Assembly (NCBI RefSeq): GCF_003721245.1
Contig: NZ_RIZG01000002.1
Span: 411,912-475,911, forward strand
Length of the DNA: 64,000 nucleotides
Source: Marinomonas hwangdonensis
Lineage (GTDB): Bacteria > Pseudomonadota > Gammaproteobacteria > Pseudomonadales > Marinomonadaceae
Direction: 5' to 3'
Shown here: piece after piece, positions 9,155 through 18,925 of the stretch
Layout of the letters: every line of letters begins with the position of its first letter
Numbering within the stretch: position 1 is the first letter of the stretch
Made by a program: the position numbers and the translations under genes
The notes under the pieces: model-generated
Databases searched by the model: none
Told to the model about the DNA's origin: nothing
Seen by the model: the letters and a program-made list of their open reading frames with translations, nothing else

Positions 9155-10168
9155 TTAAACCATCTGCTCACCGCCGCCACCGAGGACAATTTCCCCGTTT
9201 TCGGCAAGACGTCTAGCCACTGCAAGGATCTCTTTCTGCGCCACTTCCACTTCGCTAACACGAACGGGGCCTTTAGCTTCTAAATCGTCTCTAAGCATGT
9301 CCGCTGCCCGCGACGACATATTTTTAAAGACTTTTTCTTGCATATCAGGATCAGCTCCTTTCAAAGCTAAAATCAGTGTTTCAGACTCAACTTCACGCAG
9401 AATAACCTGAATACCACGATCATCTACTTCGAGTAGGTTATCAAATACGAACATCAAATCTTGGATGGTGTTAGCAAGGTCTTCATCAACGTCTCGTATC
9501 GATTCCATGAGCTCAGATTCTACTGAACTGTCAATAAAGTTCATGATGTTGGCGGCTGTACGAATACCACCAATGGTCGTGGATTGGGTCGATTGATTTC
9601 CAGAGAATTGACGCTCGAGTATATTATTTAGCTCTTGTAAAGCCGCGGGCTGAACAGTTTCCAAGGCCGCCACACGAAGTACAATATCCAGACGCACACG
9701 CTCATCAAAATTGGCTAATATGTCAGCGGCTTGATCCGGGTCCAAATACGATATGACAATCGCTTGTATCTGTGGATGCTCGTAACGAATAACATCGGCA
9801 ACCGCTCTCGATTCCATCCACTTAAGTGTGTCTAACCCTGTGGTATTACCACCGAGTAAAATACGATCAATTAAACTGCCTGCTTTCTCATCGCCTAATG
9901 CTTCACGCAACATGTTACGAATGTAGCCATCAGCTCCCAAACCAAGTCCTGTTTGATCACCTACAAGCACTAGAAAATCATCAAGGACTTTTTCCACTTG
10001 ATGACGCTGGACGTTACCGAGCTGAGCCATAGTTTGACCAATACGCTGAACCTCTTTTGGACCCATATGTTTGAGAATTTGTGCAGCATCGGATTCGCCT
10101 AGCGACATCAATAATACCGCCGCTTTCTCAACTGAACTTAATTCGGCATTTGCTCCTGGCTCACTCAT
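9155..10168 (-). CDS. fliG: Flagellar motor switch protein FliG
   Basis: A 337-residue rotor protein. The N-terminal domain (VEKAAVLLMSLGE) binds FliF, the middle domain has the HPQ motif (RYEHPQIQAIVISYLDPDQA), and the C-terminal torque domain carries the charged helix around KNMSSRAADMLRDDLEAKGP that contacts the stator. Its ATG overlaps the fliF stop (ATGA), so FliF and FliG are probably made in a coupled way. Length and motifs are those of a complete FliG. Confidence 0.97.
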   Translation of the reverse strand: MSEPGANAELSSVEKAAVLLMSLGESDAAQILKHMGPKEVQRIGQTMAQLGNVQRHQVEKVLDDFLVLVGDQTGLGLGADGYIRNMLREALGDEKAGSLIDRILLGGNTTGLDTLKWMESRAVADVIRYEHPQIQAIVISYLDPDQAADILANFDERVRLDIVLRVAALETVQPAALQELNNILERQFSGNQSTQSTTIGGIRTAANIMNFIDSSVESELMESIRDVDEDLANTIQDLMFVFDNLLEVDDRGIQVILREVESETLILALKGADPDMQEKVFKNMSSRAADMLRDDLEAKGPVRVSEVEVAQKEILAVARRLAENGEIVLGGGGEQMV

Positions 10169-11841
10169 TTACTTTCCATCACCCACTGTTTAACCACTTG
10201 CGCAACTCGCTCTGGTTCTTCCGCGATTAAACCACGAATAGCATTTAACTGACGCTCAATCTTCTCAGGCGATCCTGGCACTAAAATATCTTCCGTACTG
10301 ACGAGCGATACCTGATCATCTGAAATTTCATCTGTCTCATCGGTAAAAATGGCCGCTTCAGTATCCTCTGCCACAGAAATTTTATTTTGATCACTCAAGG
10401 CTTTTAGTATTGGACGAACCACCAGCAACAGCAATACCAACACAAACACACCAACTAGGGTGGGTTGTAATAAATTAAGAAACCAAGCTTGTTGGTAAAA
10501 GGGTGGCTCGATGATAGGTTCTTCCGGCTCTGGCAGAGCAAACGGAGAATTAATCACGCTAACACTGTCACCACGAGATGGGTCATAACCTACGGCGTCT
10601 CGAACCAAAAGAGTAAGACGCCCTAATTCATCATCATTCCAAGGTGTACGCACTATAGCAGACGTTTCAGGGTTCAAACTCACTAAATCATCGACAACTA
10701 CAGCAACAGACAGACGTCTTACCATGCCCTGTTGACGTCTGGTATAGCTAATGCTTCGATCAAGTTCAAAATTACGTGTGGTTTCTTCTCTAGACTGACC
10801 ATTAGCGCCATTACCGCTGCCGCCGATAGGTGCACCGTTCTCATCGACCGCTTCAGGTATGGTAACGGCACCCGGTGGCTGATTTGTTAAAGCACCAGGG
10901 ATGCCGCCCGTGTTAGCGCCTGCGTTACGATTTTCACGCAGTGTCTGCTCACTTCTCAAAGCCAATAAATCAGGATTGTATTGTTCGGCGGTTTTTTCGA
11001 CCGCTGTGAAATCAACGTCTGCAGACACTTCCGCTCTAAAACGCCCCTGCCCAACAACAGGGCCAAGAATACTATTTACACGTTGCAATAAAACGTCTTC
11101 TACTTTACGAGCATAGTCAAACTGCCTTCCCGCCACCGACAACTCTGAATCAGTGTCTTTCTCACTCAGCAAAGTTCCCCGTTGATCAACAACTGTCACG
11201 TCTTTATCACTTAACTGGGAAATGCTTGAGGCCACCAAATTAACAATGGCTTCCACCTGACTTCTATCCAAGCGTCGGCCAGGATAAAGCTCTAAGAATA
11301 CCGAGGCTGAAGGCTTTCTTGTGTCTCTTACAAAAACAGATTCTTTCGGTAAAGCAAGATGTACTCGAGCACTTTTAATACTTTGAAGGCTTGAAATAGT
11401 TCGGCTTAGCTCTCCCTCTAAGCCTCGCCTGTAACGCGTGTTCTCAACAAACTGTGAAGTACCAAGACCCTGCTCTTGATCCATGATTTCCATGCCAACG
11501 ATATTGTCCGAGACGATACCAGAGCCAGCTAACTTAAGACGCGCTTGATGATAAAAATCAGATTCAACCAGCAAAGCCCCCGTATTCTGATCAAGCTTAA
11601 ATGGAATATTGTTTACATTGAGTATTTCAACTATTTGATCCGCATTATAATCGGTAATACTACTGAGCACGGGTTTGTAGTCAGGTCCGCTTGTCCACAA
11701 CACCGCAGACAGCCCAATCGCGATAGAAGCCGCAAGGCCTACCATTAAGGCGAGCTGACGTATAACCGTCAGCTTGTTAAACCCGGTTACCAACTCAAGG
11801 TAGAGTTTTCGCTCTGATTGTTCTGCAGGGACATTATCCAT
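10165..11841 (-). CDS. fliF: Flagellar MS-ring protein FliF
   Basis: A 558-residue inner membrane ring protein. The first membrane segment (LALMVGLAASIAIGLSAVLW, about 30-50) is followed by the conserved ring-building motifs (about 50-230; NTRYRRGLEGELSRTI, ARVHLALPKESVF). A disordered Gly/Asn-rich loop lies at about 300-345 and a second membrane segment at about 455-475 (LVGVFVLVLLLLVV). The cytoplasmic tail that binds FliG ends the protein. It overlaps fliG by four bases and follows fliE. Confidence 0.97.
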   Translation of the reverse strand: MDNVPAEQSERKLYLELVTGFNKLTVIRQLALMVGLAASIAIGLSAVLWTSGPDYKPVLSSITDYNADQIVEILNVNNIPFKLDQNTGALLVESDFYHQARLKLAGSGIVSDNIVGMEIMDQEQGLGTSQFVENTRYRRGLEGELSRTISSLQSIKSARVHLALPKESVFVRDTRKPSASVFLELYPGRRLDRSQVEAIVNLVASSISQLSDKDVTVVDQRGTLLSEKDTDSELSVAGRQFDYARKVEDVLLQRVNSILGPVVGQGRFRAEVSADVDFTAVEKTAEQYNPDLLALRSEQTLRENRNAGANTGGIPGALTNQPPGAVTIPEAVDENGAPIGGSGNGANGQSREETTRNFELDRSISYTRRQQGMVRRLSVAVVVDDLVSLNPETSAIVRTPWNDDELGRLTLLVRDAVGYDPSRGDSVSVINSPFALPEPEEPIIEPPFYQQAWFLNLLQPTLVGVFVLVLLLLVVRPILKALSDQNKISVAEDTEAAIFTDETDEISDDQVSLVSTEDILVPGSPEKIERQLNAIRGLIAEEPERVAQVVKQWVMESK

Positions 11842-11868
11842 TAAAAAGCGCCAAGCGGTTTGTCATAT

Positions 11869-12231
11869 CTAAATAGGCATATTCATAATTTTTTCGTACG
11901 CGTCTACAAGCTTATTACGCACCTGGGTCATCGCTTCGAAAGACACACTGGACTTCTGCAAGCCAATCATCACTTGAGGTAGGTCTACCCCCTCGTCACC
12001 ACGTTCGTATGATTGTGCCAATTGCGAAGACTCTTTTTGCAAACCGTTAACATTATCAACAGCAGTTTTTAGCATCTCGGCAAAATCAGCACGAGCAACA
12101 GGCTGCGCGCCCTCAACTTCGCCACCAAATTTTGCAATGTTTGACACAGGTGTTGTGGGCGGCTGAACCTGTGACCGCATATCCCTCATCTGAGACAGCA
12201 CTTGGTTAATGTCTGGTCGACCGGAAATCAT
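11869..12231 (-). CDS. fliE: Flagellar hook-basal body complex protein FliE
   Basis: A small export-junction protein linking the MS ring to the rod. The C-terminal half (FAEMLKTAVDNVNGLQKES, then VMIGLQKSSVSFEAMTQVRNKLVDAYEKI) is the conserved FliE signature. I chose the ATG at 12231 because AGGTGA stands five bases before it; an in-frame GTG at 12240 lacks such a site. The result is 120 residues. It is probably the first gene of the fliEFGHIJ operon, separated from fleR by about 90 AT-rich bases in which I find no convincing sigma-54 site. Confidence 0.93.
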   Translation of the reverse strand: MISGRPDINQVLSQMRDMRSQVQPPTTPVSNIAKFGGEVEGAQPVARADFAEMLKTAVDNVNGLQKESSQLAQSYERGDEGVDLPQVMIGLQKSSVSFEAMTQVRNKLVDAYEKIMNMPI

Positions 12232-12320
12232 GTCATTCACCTAAAATTCACATCAAAATAGAACTAAAAATTCACTATTACAGAGCTTAGCATAAAGCGA
12301 ATTAAAACAAGATACAAAAA

Positions 12321-13667
12321 TCAATCCACATCTATGCCGCTTTCACGCATTTTAGCGATTTTATAACGAAGCGTTCTTGGGCTAATACCAAGTTTGTCAG
12401 CCACTATTTTACGCTTACCATTTGCCTCAACTAACGCTTGAGCAATGATGCGAAACTCATGTTGCTGCACGCCCTGCCCAAGAATAGACGCCGCACTCTC
12501 TTCTGTTTCGACGTTTTTCACCGAGCTTGGTATCATGCTCATCATGTCAAAAGCGATATGATCTTCACTAATCTGCGCATTTGGACTTAAGATCAAAGCC
12601 CTTTGGATCACATTATCCAATTCACGGACATTACCGGGCCAAGGATGTGACTCCAGCTTACTCTGTGCTGAGGGTTTCAAAACCGCACTTTGTATGCGCA
12701 TTTTCGCTGCGTGCTTGGCGAGTAAATGTTGGGCAACGGGCAAAATATCGCCCTTGCGCTCACGAATAGGTAACCAACGCAGTGGAAAAACGTTTAAGCG
12801 GTAATATAAATCTTCTCTAAAACCACCCTCACGGACATAATCCGCCAAATCTCGGTTTGTCGTCGCGATGATACGCACGTCCAATGGAATGGCTTTTTTT
12901 CCTCCTAGGCGCTCCACTTCTTGCTCTTGCAATACTCGTAACAACTTAGCCTGCAACCCCACATCCATTTCAGTGATTTCATCCAGCAATAATGTCCCGC
13001 CATTGGCTTGCTCGAACTTACCGGCTTGTGAGGCGATCGCGCCAGTGTAAGCCCCTTTTTCATAACCAAAAAGTATCGCTTCCAACATATTTTCGGGAAT
13101 GGCAGCACAGTTGATCGCCACAAAGGGAGCATTGGGACGCTTAGAGTGCTGATGAATATAATGCGCTAACACTTCCTTACCTGTTCCACTTTCACCACAA
13201 ATCAATACGGTGGAATCCGTCACCGCCACACGCTTTGCCAACTCCAACAAAGCCACACTAGATGGGTCCTTTGCGATTGGCTGATGCGCTGCCACGGCGG
13301 CGGTTTTTGCTGTATATTTTGCGATTGTGTTCAGCAGCTCTTCTTCTTGAAACGGTTTGAGCAAATAATCGACCGCACCATCGCGCATAGCTTCAACAGC
13401 GTGAGCGATATCGCCATAGGCCGTCATTAACATGATAGGCAGTTCAGGGTAAGCATTAATCACATGATGCAATAATCCATATCCATCCATACCTGGCAAA
13501 TTCACATCAGATACCACCATATCGAACACATTGTGTTTGAGTGCAATGATGGCTTCTTCGGCACTGTAGACCATTTTACATTGATAGCCAGCAAGCATTA
13601 AGGTGTCCTCTAATGCTTCCGCCAAGCCTTTATCGTCTTCAACTATTAATAATTTCACTTCAGACAT
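12321..13667 (-). CDS. fleR: Sigma-54-dependent response regulator FleR/FlrC
   Basis: A 448-residue regulator with intact domains. The receiver (about 1-120) has EDD, phospho-acceptor Asp in VVSDVNLPGMDG and Lys in LLKPF. The AAA+ domain (about 140-370) has Walker A GESGTGKE, a GAYTGA sigma-54 contact loop (a Tyr variant of GAFTGA) and Walker B GGTLLLDEI. A Fis-type helix-turn-helix ends it (KRKIVADKLGISPRTLRYKI). It activates class III flagellar genes when phosphorylated by FleS, encoded one base upstream, and is a natural candidate activator for the fliK promoter. Confidence 0.93.
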   Translation of the reverse strand: MSEVKLLIVEDDKGLAEALEDTLMLAGYQCKMVYSAEEAIIALKHNVFDMVVSDVNLPGMDGYGLLHHVINAYPELPIMLMTAYGDIAHAVEAMRDGAVDYLLKPFQEEELLNTIAKYTAKTAAVAAHQPIAKDPSSVALLELAKRVAVTDSTVLICGESGTGKEVLAHYIHQHSKRPNAPFVAINCAAIPENMLEAILFGYEKGAYTGAIASQAGKFEQANGGTLLLDEITEMDVGLQAKLLRVLQEQEVERLGGKKAIPLDVRIIATTNRDLADYVREGGFREDLYYRLNVFPLRWLPIRERKGDILPVAQHLLAKHAAKMRIQSAVLKPSAQSKLESHPWPGNVRELDNVIQRALILSPNAQISEDHIAFDMMSMIPSSVKNVETEESAASILGQGVQQHEFRIIAQALVEANGKRKIVADKLGISPRTLRYKIAKMRESGIDVD

Positions 13668-13668
13668 G

Positions 13669-14823
13669 TCATACCCTTACCAGAGGAAGCGTCAGACTTA
13701 CCGTCGTACCTGCGCCCTCTATACTGTCTATTTCAAATTGGCCATGATGGGCTCTCGCAATCGCTTTCACGACCATCAAACCAAGCCCAGTTCCATGCTG
13801 TTTGGTAGTAACAAAACCCTCTTGAACATGCCCTAAGTGTGCTTTTGACATGCCCACTCCGCGATCCTTGAAGATAAATTTGACGACACGATCGTCTTTG
13901 TAACACTGGAGCTTAACGACGTCTCCTTGCTGTTGCGCATCAATGGCATTGTTTAACAAGTTCAACAAAGCACCTAGCAAGGTATCTTTATTGCATTGAA
14001 TGCAATCCAATTCTGCAAACTCAACATCGGCCACATCAAGCTGCATATTTTTTTGCGAACATATCTCTTCACACTGAGCGATCAACTCGTTCACAAATTC
14101 ACTTACACTGAGTGTTTCGTCAAGTTTGATCTCGCTGCGAGAAAAGATCAGCATATCTCTGATCTGCTTTTCGATATTTGCTAGTCTATCCGATAATTTC
14201 ACCGCAAAGGTTTGACGCATAACGGGTGCCAAATCGGTTTTTTGCAAATGCCCAGCGTACAAGGTTGCCGACGAAAGAGGTGTTCTAATCTGGTGCGCCA
14301 ACGCGGCCACCATTTTGCCCATGTTTGACAGCCTTTCATGATGATTTAACTGCTTTTGCAATAAATAGGCTTCCGTTAAGTCCACAAGTATCACCAGCTG
14401 ACCCGGCACATTACCTAAGGACGCTGTTTCCACTCTCACCCGTCTCCCCGTTACCATGGTCACATCATGACCATCATCTTCCTGCGGGCGAAAACTGCGT
14501 GGCACCACTTCTCCCCAAGATTCTCCAACCAAGGAAAGATTAAACAAGTGTTTGGCAACAGGATTCGCCATAACAACTAAGCCTTGGTCGTTTAATAATA
14601 AAACGCCAACTGGCATGGATTCAAATAATTGCTGAAATTGCAAAACAAGTACGCGATTTTTATCTTGCTCCTGACGCTTATCCTGCTCAGTTTTCTCTAA
14701 CTGCTTGTACAGTCGAGCCACTTCATTTTGTAAATCTAAGTAGGATTTGGCCAGCACATCAGAGGATTCAGTAAAGGCAGTAAACGCGGCTTTTAGTTCC
14801 GCTATTTCTTCATCTTTTGTCAC
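13669..14823 (-). CDS. fleS: Flagellar sensor histidine kinase FleS/FlrB
   Basis: A 384-residue soluble kinase: an N-terminal coiled coil, a PAS domain (about 65-155, FESMPVGVLLLNDQG), the phosphorylated H-box LAHQIRTPLSSATLY, and a HATPase_c domain with N-box LLNLLNNAIDA and G-boxes DRGVGMS and GTGLGLMVVK. There is no membrane segment, as in FleS. The start is a GTG at 14823 with GGAG five bases upstream; it overlaps the TAG of the preceding FleQ-like gene by one base. FleR is the partner. Confidence 0.92.
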   Translation of the reverse strand: MTKDEEIAELKAAFTAFTESSDVLAKSYLDLQNEVARLYKQLEKTEQDKRQEQDKNRVLVLQFQQLFESMPVGVLLLNDQGLVVMANPVAKHLFNLSLVGESWGEVVPRSFRPQEDDGHDVTMVTGRRVRVETASLGNVPGQLVILVDLTEAYLLQKQLNHHERLSNMGKMVAALAHQIRTPLSSATLYAGHLQKTDLAPVMRQTFAVKLSDRLANIEKQIRDMLIFSRSEIKLDETLSVSEFVNELIAQCEEICSQKNMQLDVADVEFAELDCIQCNKDTLLGALLNLLNNAIDAQQQGDVVKLQCYKDDRVVKFIFKDRGVGMSKAHLGHVQEGFVTTKQHGTGLGLMVVKAIARAHHGQFEIDSIEGAGTTVSLTLPLVRV

Positions 14824-15293
14824 TAAAACTCCGACTTATCTATATTGTAGCGACGCATTTTTTCAATCAAAGTGGTGCGCTGTATTTGCAAGTTTTGCGC
14901 GGCTTTTGAAACAACGCCCTGAGTCGACACTAAAGCCTGGCGAATCAGTAAGGCCTCAAGATGACGCACATGTAAGTTTAAATTGACACCTGAAGCCTGA
15001 GGAAAAGTATGGAGCTGTTTAATCTCTTTTAATACGGACGACAAGGTTTGTGAGCGCCATGGCAGGGGACAAAACCACACGTTATGCTCACTAACCATAT
15101 CAATATATGAGCTGAGTGATATCACAGGAAGCATTTCGTCCAATTCAAATGATGTCACCCGCTCACCTAAAACCACGAAATCAGGCAAATGAAAGTCAGT
15201 CAAAGAAGTGCTGTGCTCAATCCCGATATAAGTCAAAACAGAGGTAACATTGACAATCTCTTCGTCGTCTAGACCACACAACCACGCTTTCAC
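14823..15293 (-). CDS. FleQ-like regulator lacking the AAA+ domain (receiver-like domain plus Fis-type HTH)
   Basis: Only 156 residues. Residues about 1-95 look like a compact FleQ-type receiver fold without a phospho-acceptor Asp (FVVLGERV in its place). Residues about 108-156 are a Fis-type helix-turn-helix very close to that of FleQ (VVSKAAQNLQIQRTTLIEKMRRY). The roughly 240-residue AAA+ sigma-54 activation domain, which in FleQ also binds c-di-GMP, is missing in frame with no frameshift debris. It occupies the fleQ position directly before fleS. The start is a GTG with AAGGTGG upstream. It may bind FleQ sites without activating; a full FleQ could exist elsewhere in the genome. Confidence 0.72.
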   Translation of the reverse strand: MKAWLCGLDDEEIVNVTSVLTYIGIEHSTSLTDFHLPDFVVLGERVTSFELDEMLPVISLSSYIDMVSEHNVWFCPLPWRSQTLSSVLKEIKQLHTFPQASGVNLNLHVRHLEALLIRQALVSTQGVVSKAAQNLQIQRTTLIEKMRRYNIDKSEF

Positions 15294-15366
15294 ACACCCA
15301 CCTTGAGCAAAAAATCTTCGCTATAATGCATTGTTAATGCCAATTATCAAGTGCCAACGGACAACT

Positions 15367-16044
15367 TTACAAAGCTGACAGCATTTCATCAAACACTTTT
15401 TGCGAGTCGGACTCGTTATCACACCATGGAATGCTCGCCAATAATGGCGCCGTCAACATAGCGGAAAGCGTTGCAATATTTTCGTCGTAACATGGCATGG
15501 TTTCAGCGCTATTATTGGCTACCCATCCAACTAAAGTCAGGCCATCACGAGCAATGGCTTCAGCAGTCAAAATAGCATGATTCAGGCAACCCAACTTCAT
15601 ATTCACCACTAAAATAACCGGAAAACCTAAAGACTTCGCCACATCAGATAAAAGCTCTCGATCATTTAACGGTACTCGCCACCCTCCCGCACCCTCGACT
15701 AAAACAAAGTCATGGGGGACCAACAAAGCCCCTTTTATAAAGCCTTCTAAACGCGATGCAGTAATAAGACGGCCTTCTTTCATCGCCGCAATATGCGGTG
15801 CAATAGCGGCTTCCAAGACCACAGGGTTAACTTGTTCATAGGGTAATAGCACGCTACTTGCTTGCTGAATAAGCAAGGCATCGTCATTACGCCAGTCCCC
15901 CTTAATCTGTTCCGCCCCAGCAGCAATGGGCTTCAAGCCAAAGGATTTTAAACCCGCTCGTTTTGCCGCTTTTAACAACCCAACAGTGACATACGTCTTA
16001 CCCGCATCGGTATCCGTTCCGGTCACAAAAAAACGTTTTTTCAC
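15367..16044 (-). CDS. bioD: Dethiobiotin synthetase BioD
   Basis: Forms dethiobiotin from 7,8-diaminopelargonate, CO2 and ATP, the penultimate biotin step. The P-loop GTDTDAGKT opens the protein, the substrate-binding KPIAAG motif follows, and VEGAGGWRVPL is the conserved Mg/ATP-site segment. It has 225 residues, normal for the family. The start is a GTG at 16044 preceded by GAGG, which overlaps the end of bioC closely. It is the last gene of the bioBFHCD block. Confidence 0.95.
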   Translation of the reverse strand: MKKRFFVTGTDTDAGKTYVTVGLLKAAKRAGLKSFGLKPIAAGAEQIKGDWRNDDALLIQQASSVLLPYEQVNPVVLEAAIAPHIAAMKEGRLITASRLEGFIKGALLVPHDFVLVEGAGGWRVPLNDRELLSDVAKSLGFPVILVVNMKLGCLNHAILTAEAIARDGLTLVGWVANNSAETMPCYDENIATLSAMLTAPLLASIPWCDNESDSQKVFDEMLSAL

Positions 16045-16047
16045 ACA

Positions 16048-16866
16048 TTAATCCTCAGTAGGAATTGGCTTCTGAGCCACCACAAAAACAACCTGGTAGC
16101 TTAACGGGATGCCCAGATCACCACGTTGCTTTTCATATTCACGTAAAAACGCCTTCCATTTGCTCGGCGCCATGGTTGAGTTTTTTTCAGACGAAATAAA
16201 ACTGGCCCCCACTTTTTTGAGTGAATCAATAGCGCTGACTGGCGACTCAAACCACATGACCATATCAGATAACTCAGATGATAAAAGGTTCCATTGAGAT
16301 GCTGTTACACAATCTAAAAGCGCCTCTTTTGTCATGTATTGATGCGTATGAGGTTGACTGTCTAGCCCAAGCCAAGCTTGATCAATTTCTGGCATGGAGC
16401 CTTGCGACAAAGTCGAAAACACCATATAGCCACCCGGCTGGGTGACCCGATAAAGCTCTTTAAACAAATCTCTAGGCGAAAGACACCACTGAATGGCCAA
16501 ACTGGAAAAAATCACATCACAGGATGCATTCCGTATGGGTAAGTGCTCAGCATCGGCACAAACATAATGGGTATTTTGCAACAGAGAAGACTGCTCTCTA
16601 GCCACCACTAACATCTGTTGCGACAAGTCCAGCGCGATACAAGAAATGGGTTGTAGCTTTTGCGCTAACACACCAAGCGCTTGACCTGTTCCTGTCCCCA
16701 AATCCATCACCACATTAACAGAACTCACTGGCAATCGACGCAATAAATGCTGTAACACCCTTTGCTGAAACTCGGCATAAGCATCATAGGAATGGGAAGC
16801 GCGATCAAATCGTCTGGCTAATTGACTTTTGTAACTGAGCGAAGACCTATCAGGGATTGTTTGCAT
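16048..16866 (-). CDS. bioC: Malonyl-ACP O-methyltransferase BioC
   Basis: An S-adenosylmethionine-dependent methyltransferase that disguises malonyl-ACP as a methyl ester to start pimelate synthesis. SAM-binding motif I is VMDLGTGTGQALG, and the post-motif region has DAEHLPI and FSSLAIQW, typical of BioC. The N-terminal ARRFDRASHSYDAYAEFQ segment is also a BioC hallmark. It has 272 residues and overlaps the end of bioH by 17 bases, so the genes are co-translated. BioH, encoded beside it, removes the methyl ester. Confidence 0.93.
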   Translation of the reverse strand: MQTIPDRSSLSYKSQLARRFDRASHSYDAYAEFQQRVLQHLLRRLPVSSVNVVMDLGTGTGQALGVLAQKLQPISCIALDLSQQMLVVAREQSSLLQNTHYVCADAEHLPIRNASCDVIFSSLAIQWCLSPRDLFKELYRVTQPGGYMVFSTLSQGSMPEIDQAWLGLDSQPHTHQYMTKEALLDCVTASQWNLLSSELSDMVMWFESPVSAIDSLKKVGASFISSEKNSTMAPSKWKAFLREYEKQRGDLGIPLSYQVVFVVAQKPIPTED

Positions 16867-17701
16867 CGATAAAATTTTCTATAAGACGCACACACGCCTC
16901 TTCTTCTTCAAGGAAAGGCTGGTGAGCGCAGTGTGATAATACAAGATTCTGCTGCAAGGTGTTTATCTCTCTATTCTGTTCGGCATTATGCGGTAACGAT
17001 GCCTGCACCTCAGCAGGTGAGGCTTGAGGTAAAACATGAGGCGATACCAAAACGTCTTTTTCACCGAATAAGTGCAAATTAGGGAGATCCAATAAAGACA
17101 ATTCTCGGCGCACATCAAGTGATTTCAACAGTCGTAACCCACCGATCAGTGCGGCACGATTCAGCGTTTGTATGGGCAAAAAAGCCTGCAGCTGTTTAAT
17201 CAAAGCGCGCTCATTCTTAGCGCCTTTTGCTTGCAACATCACAAAACGTTTAAGGCCTTCTGCAGGAGATTGTTCAACGTGATGAACAAAAGCCTCAAAA
17301 TCGGTCAATGCCATGCCTTGCGCCCAATCATCACGTTGAATAAAGCTAGGCGAAGCTGAGAAAGTAATTAACCCCACCACCTGACTGGAACGACGCGCGG
17401 CCACATAAGTAGACACCATCCCCCCCAACGACCAACCTATCCACCAAGCCTCTTTGGGCGCGACATCGATTAACTGCTCCGATAAAGCATCAATATCGTA
17501 ATTGGGGCCAATGCGAGAGCGTGAAATCCATTGCTCATCAAGTGAAATACCAGGCAAATTGGCAAGCACAACATAAAAACGCTGACCCAAGCGCAAAGCA
17601 AAAGAACGCATCACTTCTTTTGGCATGGCCCAACCAGACACCATAAAAATAGCGTGATTAGACGCGTCTCCAAACGCTTCAGTTTCTATTCGTGCGCGCA
17701 T
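16850..17701 (-). CDS. bioH: Pimeloyl-ACP methyl ester carboxylesterase BioH
   Basis: An alpha/beta hydrolase of 283 residues. The nucleophile elbow is GWSLGG, the acid is in GEKDVLV, and the catalytic His is in SHCAHQPFLE near the end; the spacing is as in BioH. It cleaves pimeloyl-ACP methyl ester and ends chain elongation. AGAGGGA precedes the ATG. Residues between the acid and the His carry an extra stretch (ASPAEVQASLPHNAEQNREI) that could be lineage-specific. It lies between bioF and bioC in the operon. Confidence 0.9.
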   Translation of the reverse strand: MRARIETEAFGDASNHAIFMVSGWAMPKEVMRSFALRLGQRFYVVLANLPGISLDEQWISRSRIGPNYDIDALSEQLIDVAPKEAWWIGWSLGGMVSTYVAARRSSQVVGLITFSASPSFIQRDDWAQGMALTDFEAFVHHVEQSPAEGLKRFVMLQAKGAKNERALIKQLQAFLPIQTLNRAALIGGLRLLKSLDVRRELSLLDLPNLHLFGEKDVLVSPHVLPQASPAEVQASLPHNAEQNREINTLQQNLVLSHCAHQPFLEEEEACVRLIENFIDANNP

Positions 17702-17710
17702 ACTATCCCT

Positions 17711-18925
17711 CTATAACTTTGCATTTGAACATGGTGCATGTGAGCGTGGGGCCTGTAAAACTTGCTCCAACGAGTCACATAATAACACTAAATCCGCATC
17801 AGAGTGGGCCGCACTTAAGGTAATTCTCAAACGCGCACTGCCAACAGGAACGGTCGGTGGGCGGATCGCCGTGCACCAGATACCGAGCGACTTTAATTCC
17901 TCGCTCATTTGCAGTGCCATTTTGCTGTCACCAATAACAATCGGTTGAATAGCGGTATTTGAGGGCATCAGTTCAACGGGAAGCGACTGAACCCTTTGAC
18001 GAAAATAATCGATATGACGAGCGAGCCGATCTCGTCGCTCTTGACCTTCTGTCGATTGGATAATGCTCAAAGAAGCCAAAGTGGCCATAGCCATCGCTGG
18101 CGACATCGCCGTGGTATACACATATGGACGCGCAAATTGCGTCAGATAATCTGCTACATCATTGGAAGTTGCTACGAAAGCACCAGCGGTTCCAAAGGCT
18201 TTACCAAAGGTTCCCACGAGGATGGGGACGTTATCCGCATTCAAACCACCCAATGATAAACAGCCCTTTCCATCATCACCAAAACAGCCCAAGCCATGGG
18301 CATCATCGACCAGAAACATCCAGTCATGCTTATTGGCTAACTCAGACAAACCAAGCAGAGGCGCCACATCACCATCCATGCTAAATACACCATCGGACAC
18401 CAAAAGCCCGGTTACAGCCGATTTAGCAAGCAACTTTTCGGCGCTGGCCAGATTCCCATGCAGATAACGCCGCAAAGGAGCCTGCGCTAACATAGCCCCA
18501 TCGATTAAAGACGCATGATTGAGCTTATCTTGCACCACAGGCCGGTTTTTACCCGCTAAAGCAGAAATCACCCCAAGATTCGCCATATACCCTGTACTAA
18601 ACAAAATAACTCTTTCATAGCCGAGCCAATCCGCCAACGCGTCTTCCAGTTTTTGATGCGGGGTTAGGTGGCCACAAACCAAATGCGAAGCCCCTGCCCC
18701 CACACCATACTGCTCAGCACCAAACCTCAAAGCTTGAATAATGTCCGGGTGATTTGCCAAACCAAGATAATCATTGGAACAAAAGGCGGTATAGGCTTGA
18801 GCGTTAATTCGCGTTTGTGGCGTTTGGGGACTGTCTAGCGTAATGGTGCGGCGCATTAAATTTTGCTCGCGGCGCTCTCGCAGCGCCGCTAACATCCAAT
18901 TCGGTGTATTAAACACTGGCTTCAT
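17711..18925 (-). CDS. bioF: 8-amino-7-oxononanoate synthase BioF
   Basis: A PLP-dependent alpha-oxoamine synthase that condenses pimeloyl-ACP with alanine. The PLP lysine is in [11 protein letters not shown], the cofactor Asp in [10 protein letters not shown], and the N-terminal [13 protein letters not shown] motif is diagnostic. It has 404 residues. The ATG overlaps the end of bioB by 17 bases, indicating coupled translation. Confidence 0.96.
   Translation of the reverse strand: MKPVFNTPNWMLAALRERREQNLMRRTITLDSPQTPQTRINAQAYTAFCSNDYLGLANHPDIIQALRFGAEQYGVGAGASHLVCGHLTPHQKLEDALADWLGYERVILFSTGYMANLGVISALAGKNRPVVQDKLNHASLIDGAMLAQAPLRRYLHGNLASAEKLLAKSAVTGLLVSDGVFSMDGDVAPLLGLSELANKHDWMFLVDDAHGLGCFGDDGKGCLSLGGLNADNVPILVGTFGKAFGTAGAFVATSNDVADYLTQFARPYVYTTAMSPAMAMATLASLSIIQSTEGQERRDRLARHIDYFRQRVQSLPVELMPSNTAIQPIVIGDSKMALQMSEELKSLGIWCTAIRPPTVPVGSARLRITLSAAHSDADLVLLCDSLEQVLQAPRSHAPCSNAKL

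Noticed and set aside
15331..15360. Sigma-54-like TTGGCAC ... TTGGC before the FleQ-like gene
   Set aside because: The GG and GC pairs are 13 bases apart instead of 10, so the spacing is wrong.
18162..18467. Plus-strand open frame of 101 codons
   Set aside because: It lies antisense within bioF and has the composition of a shadow frame.
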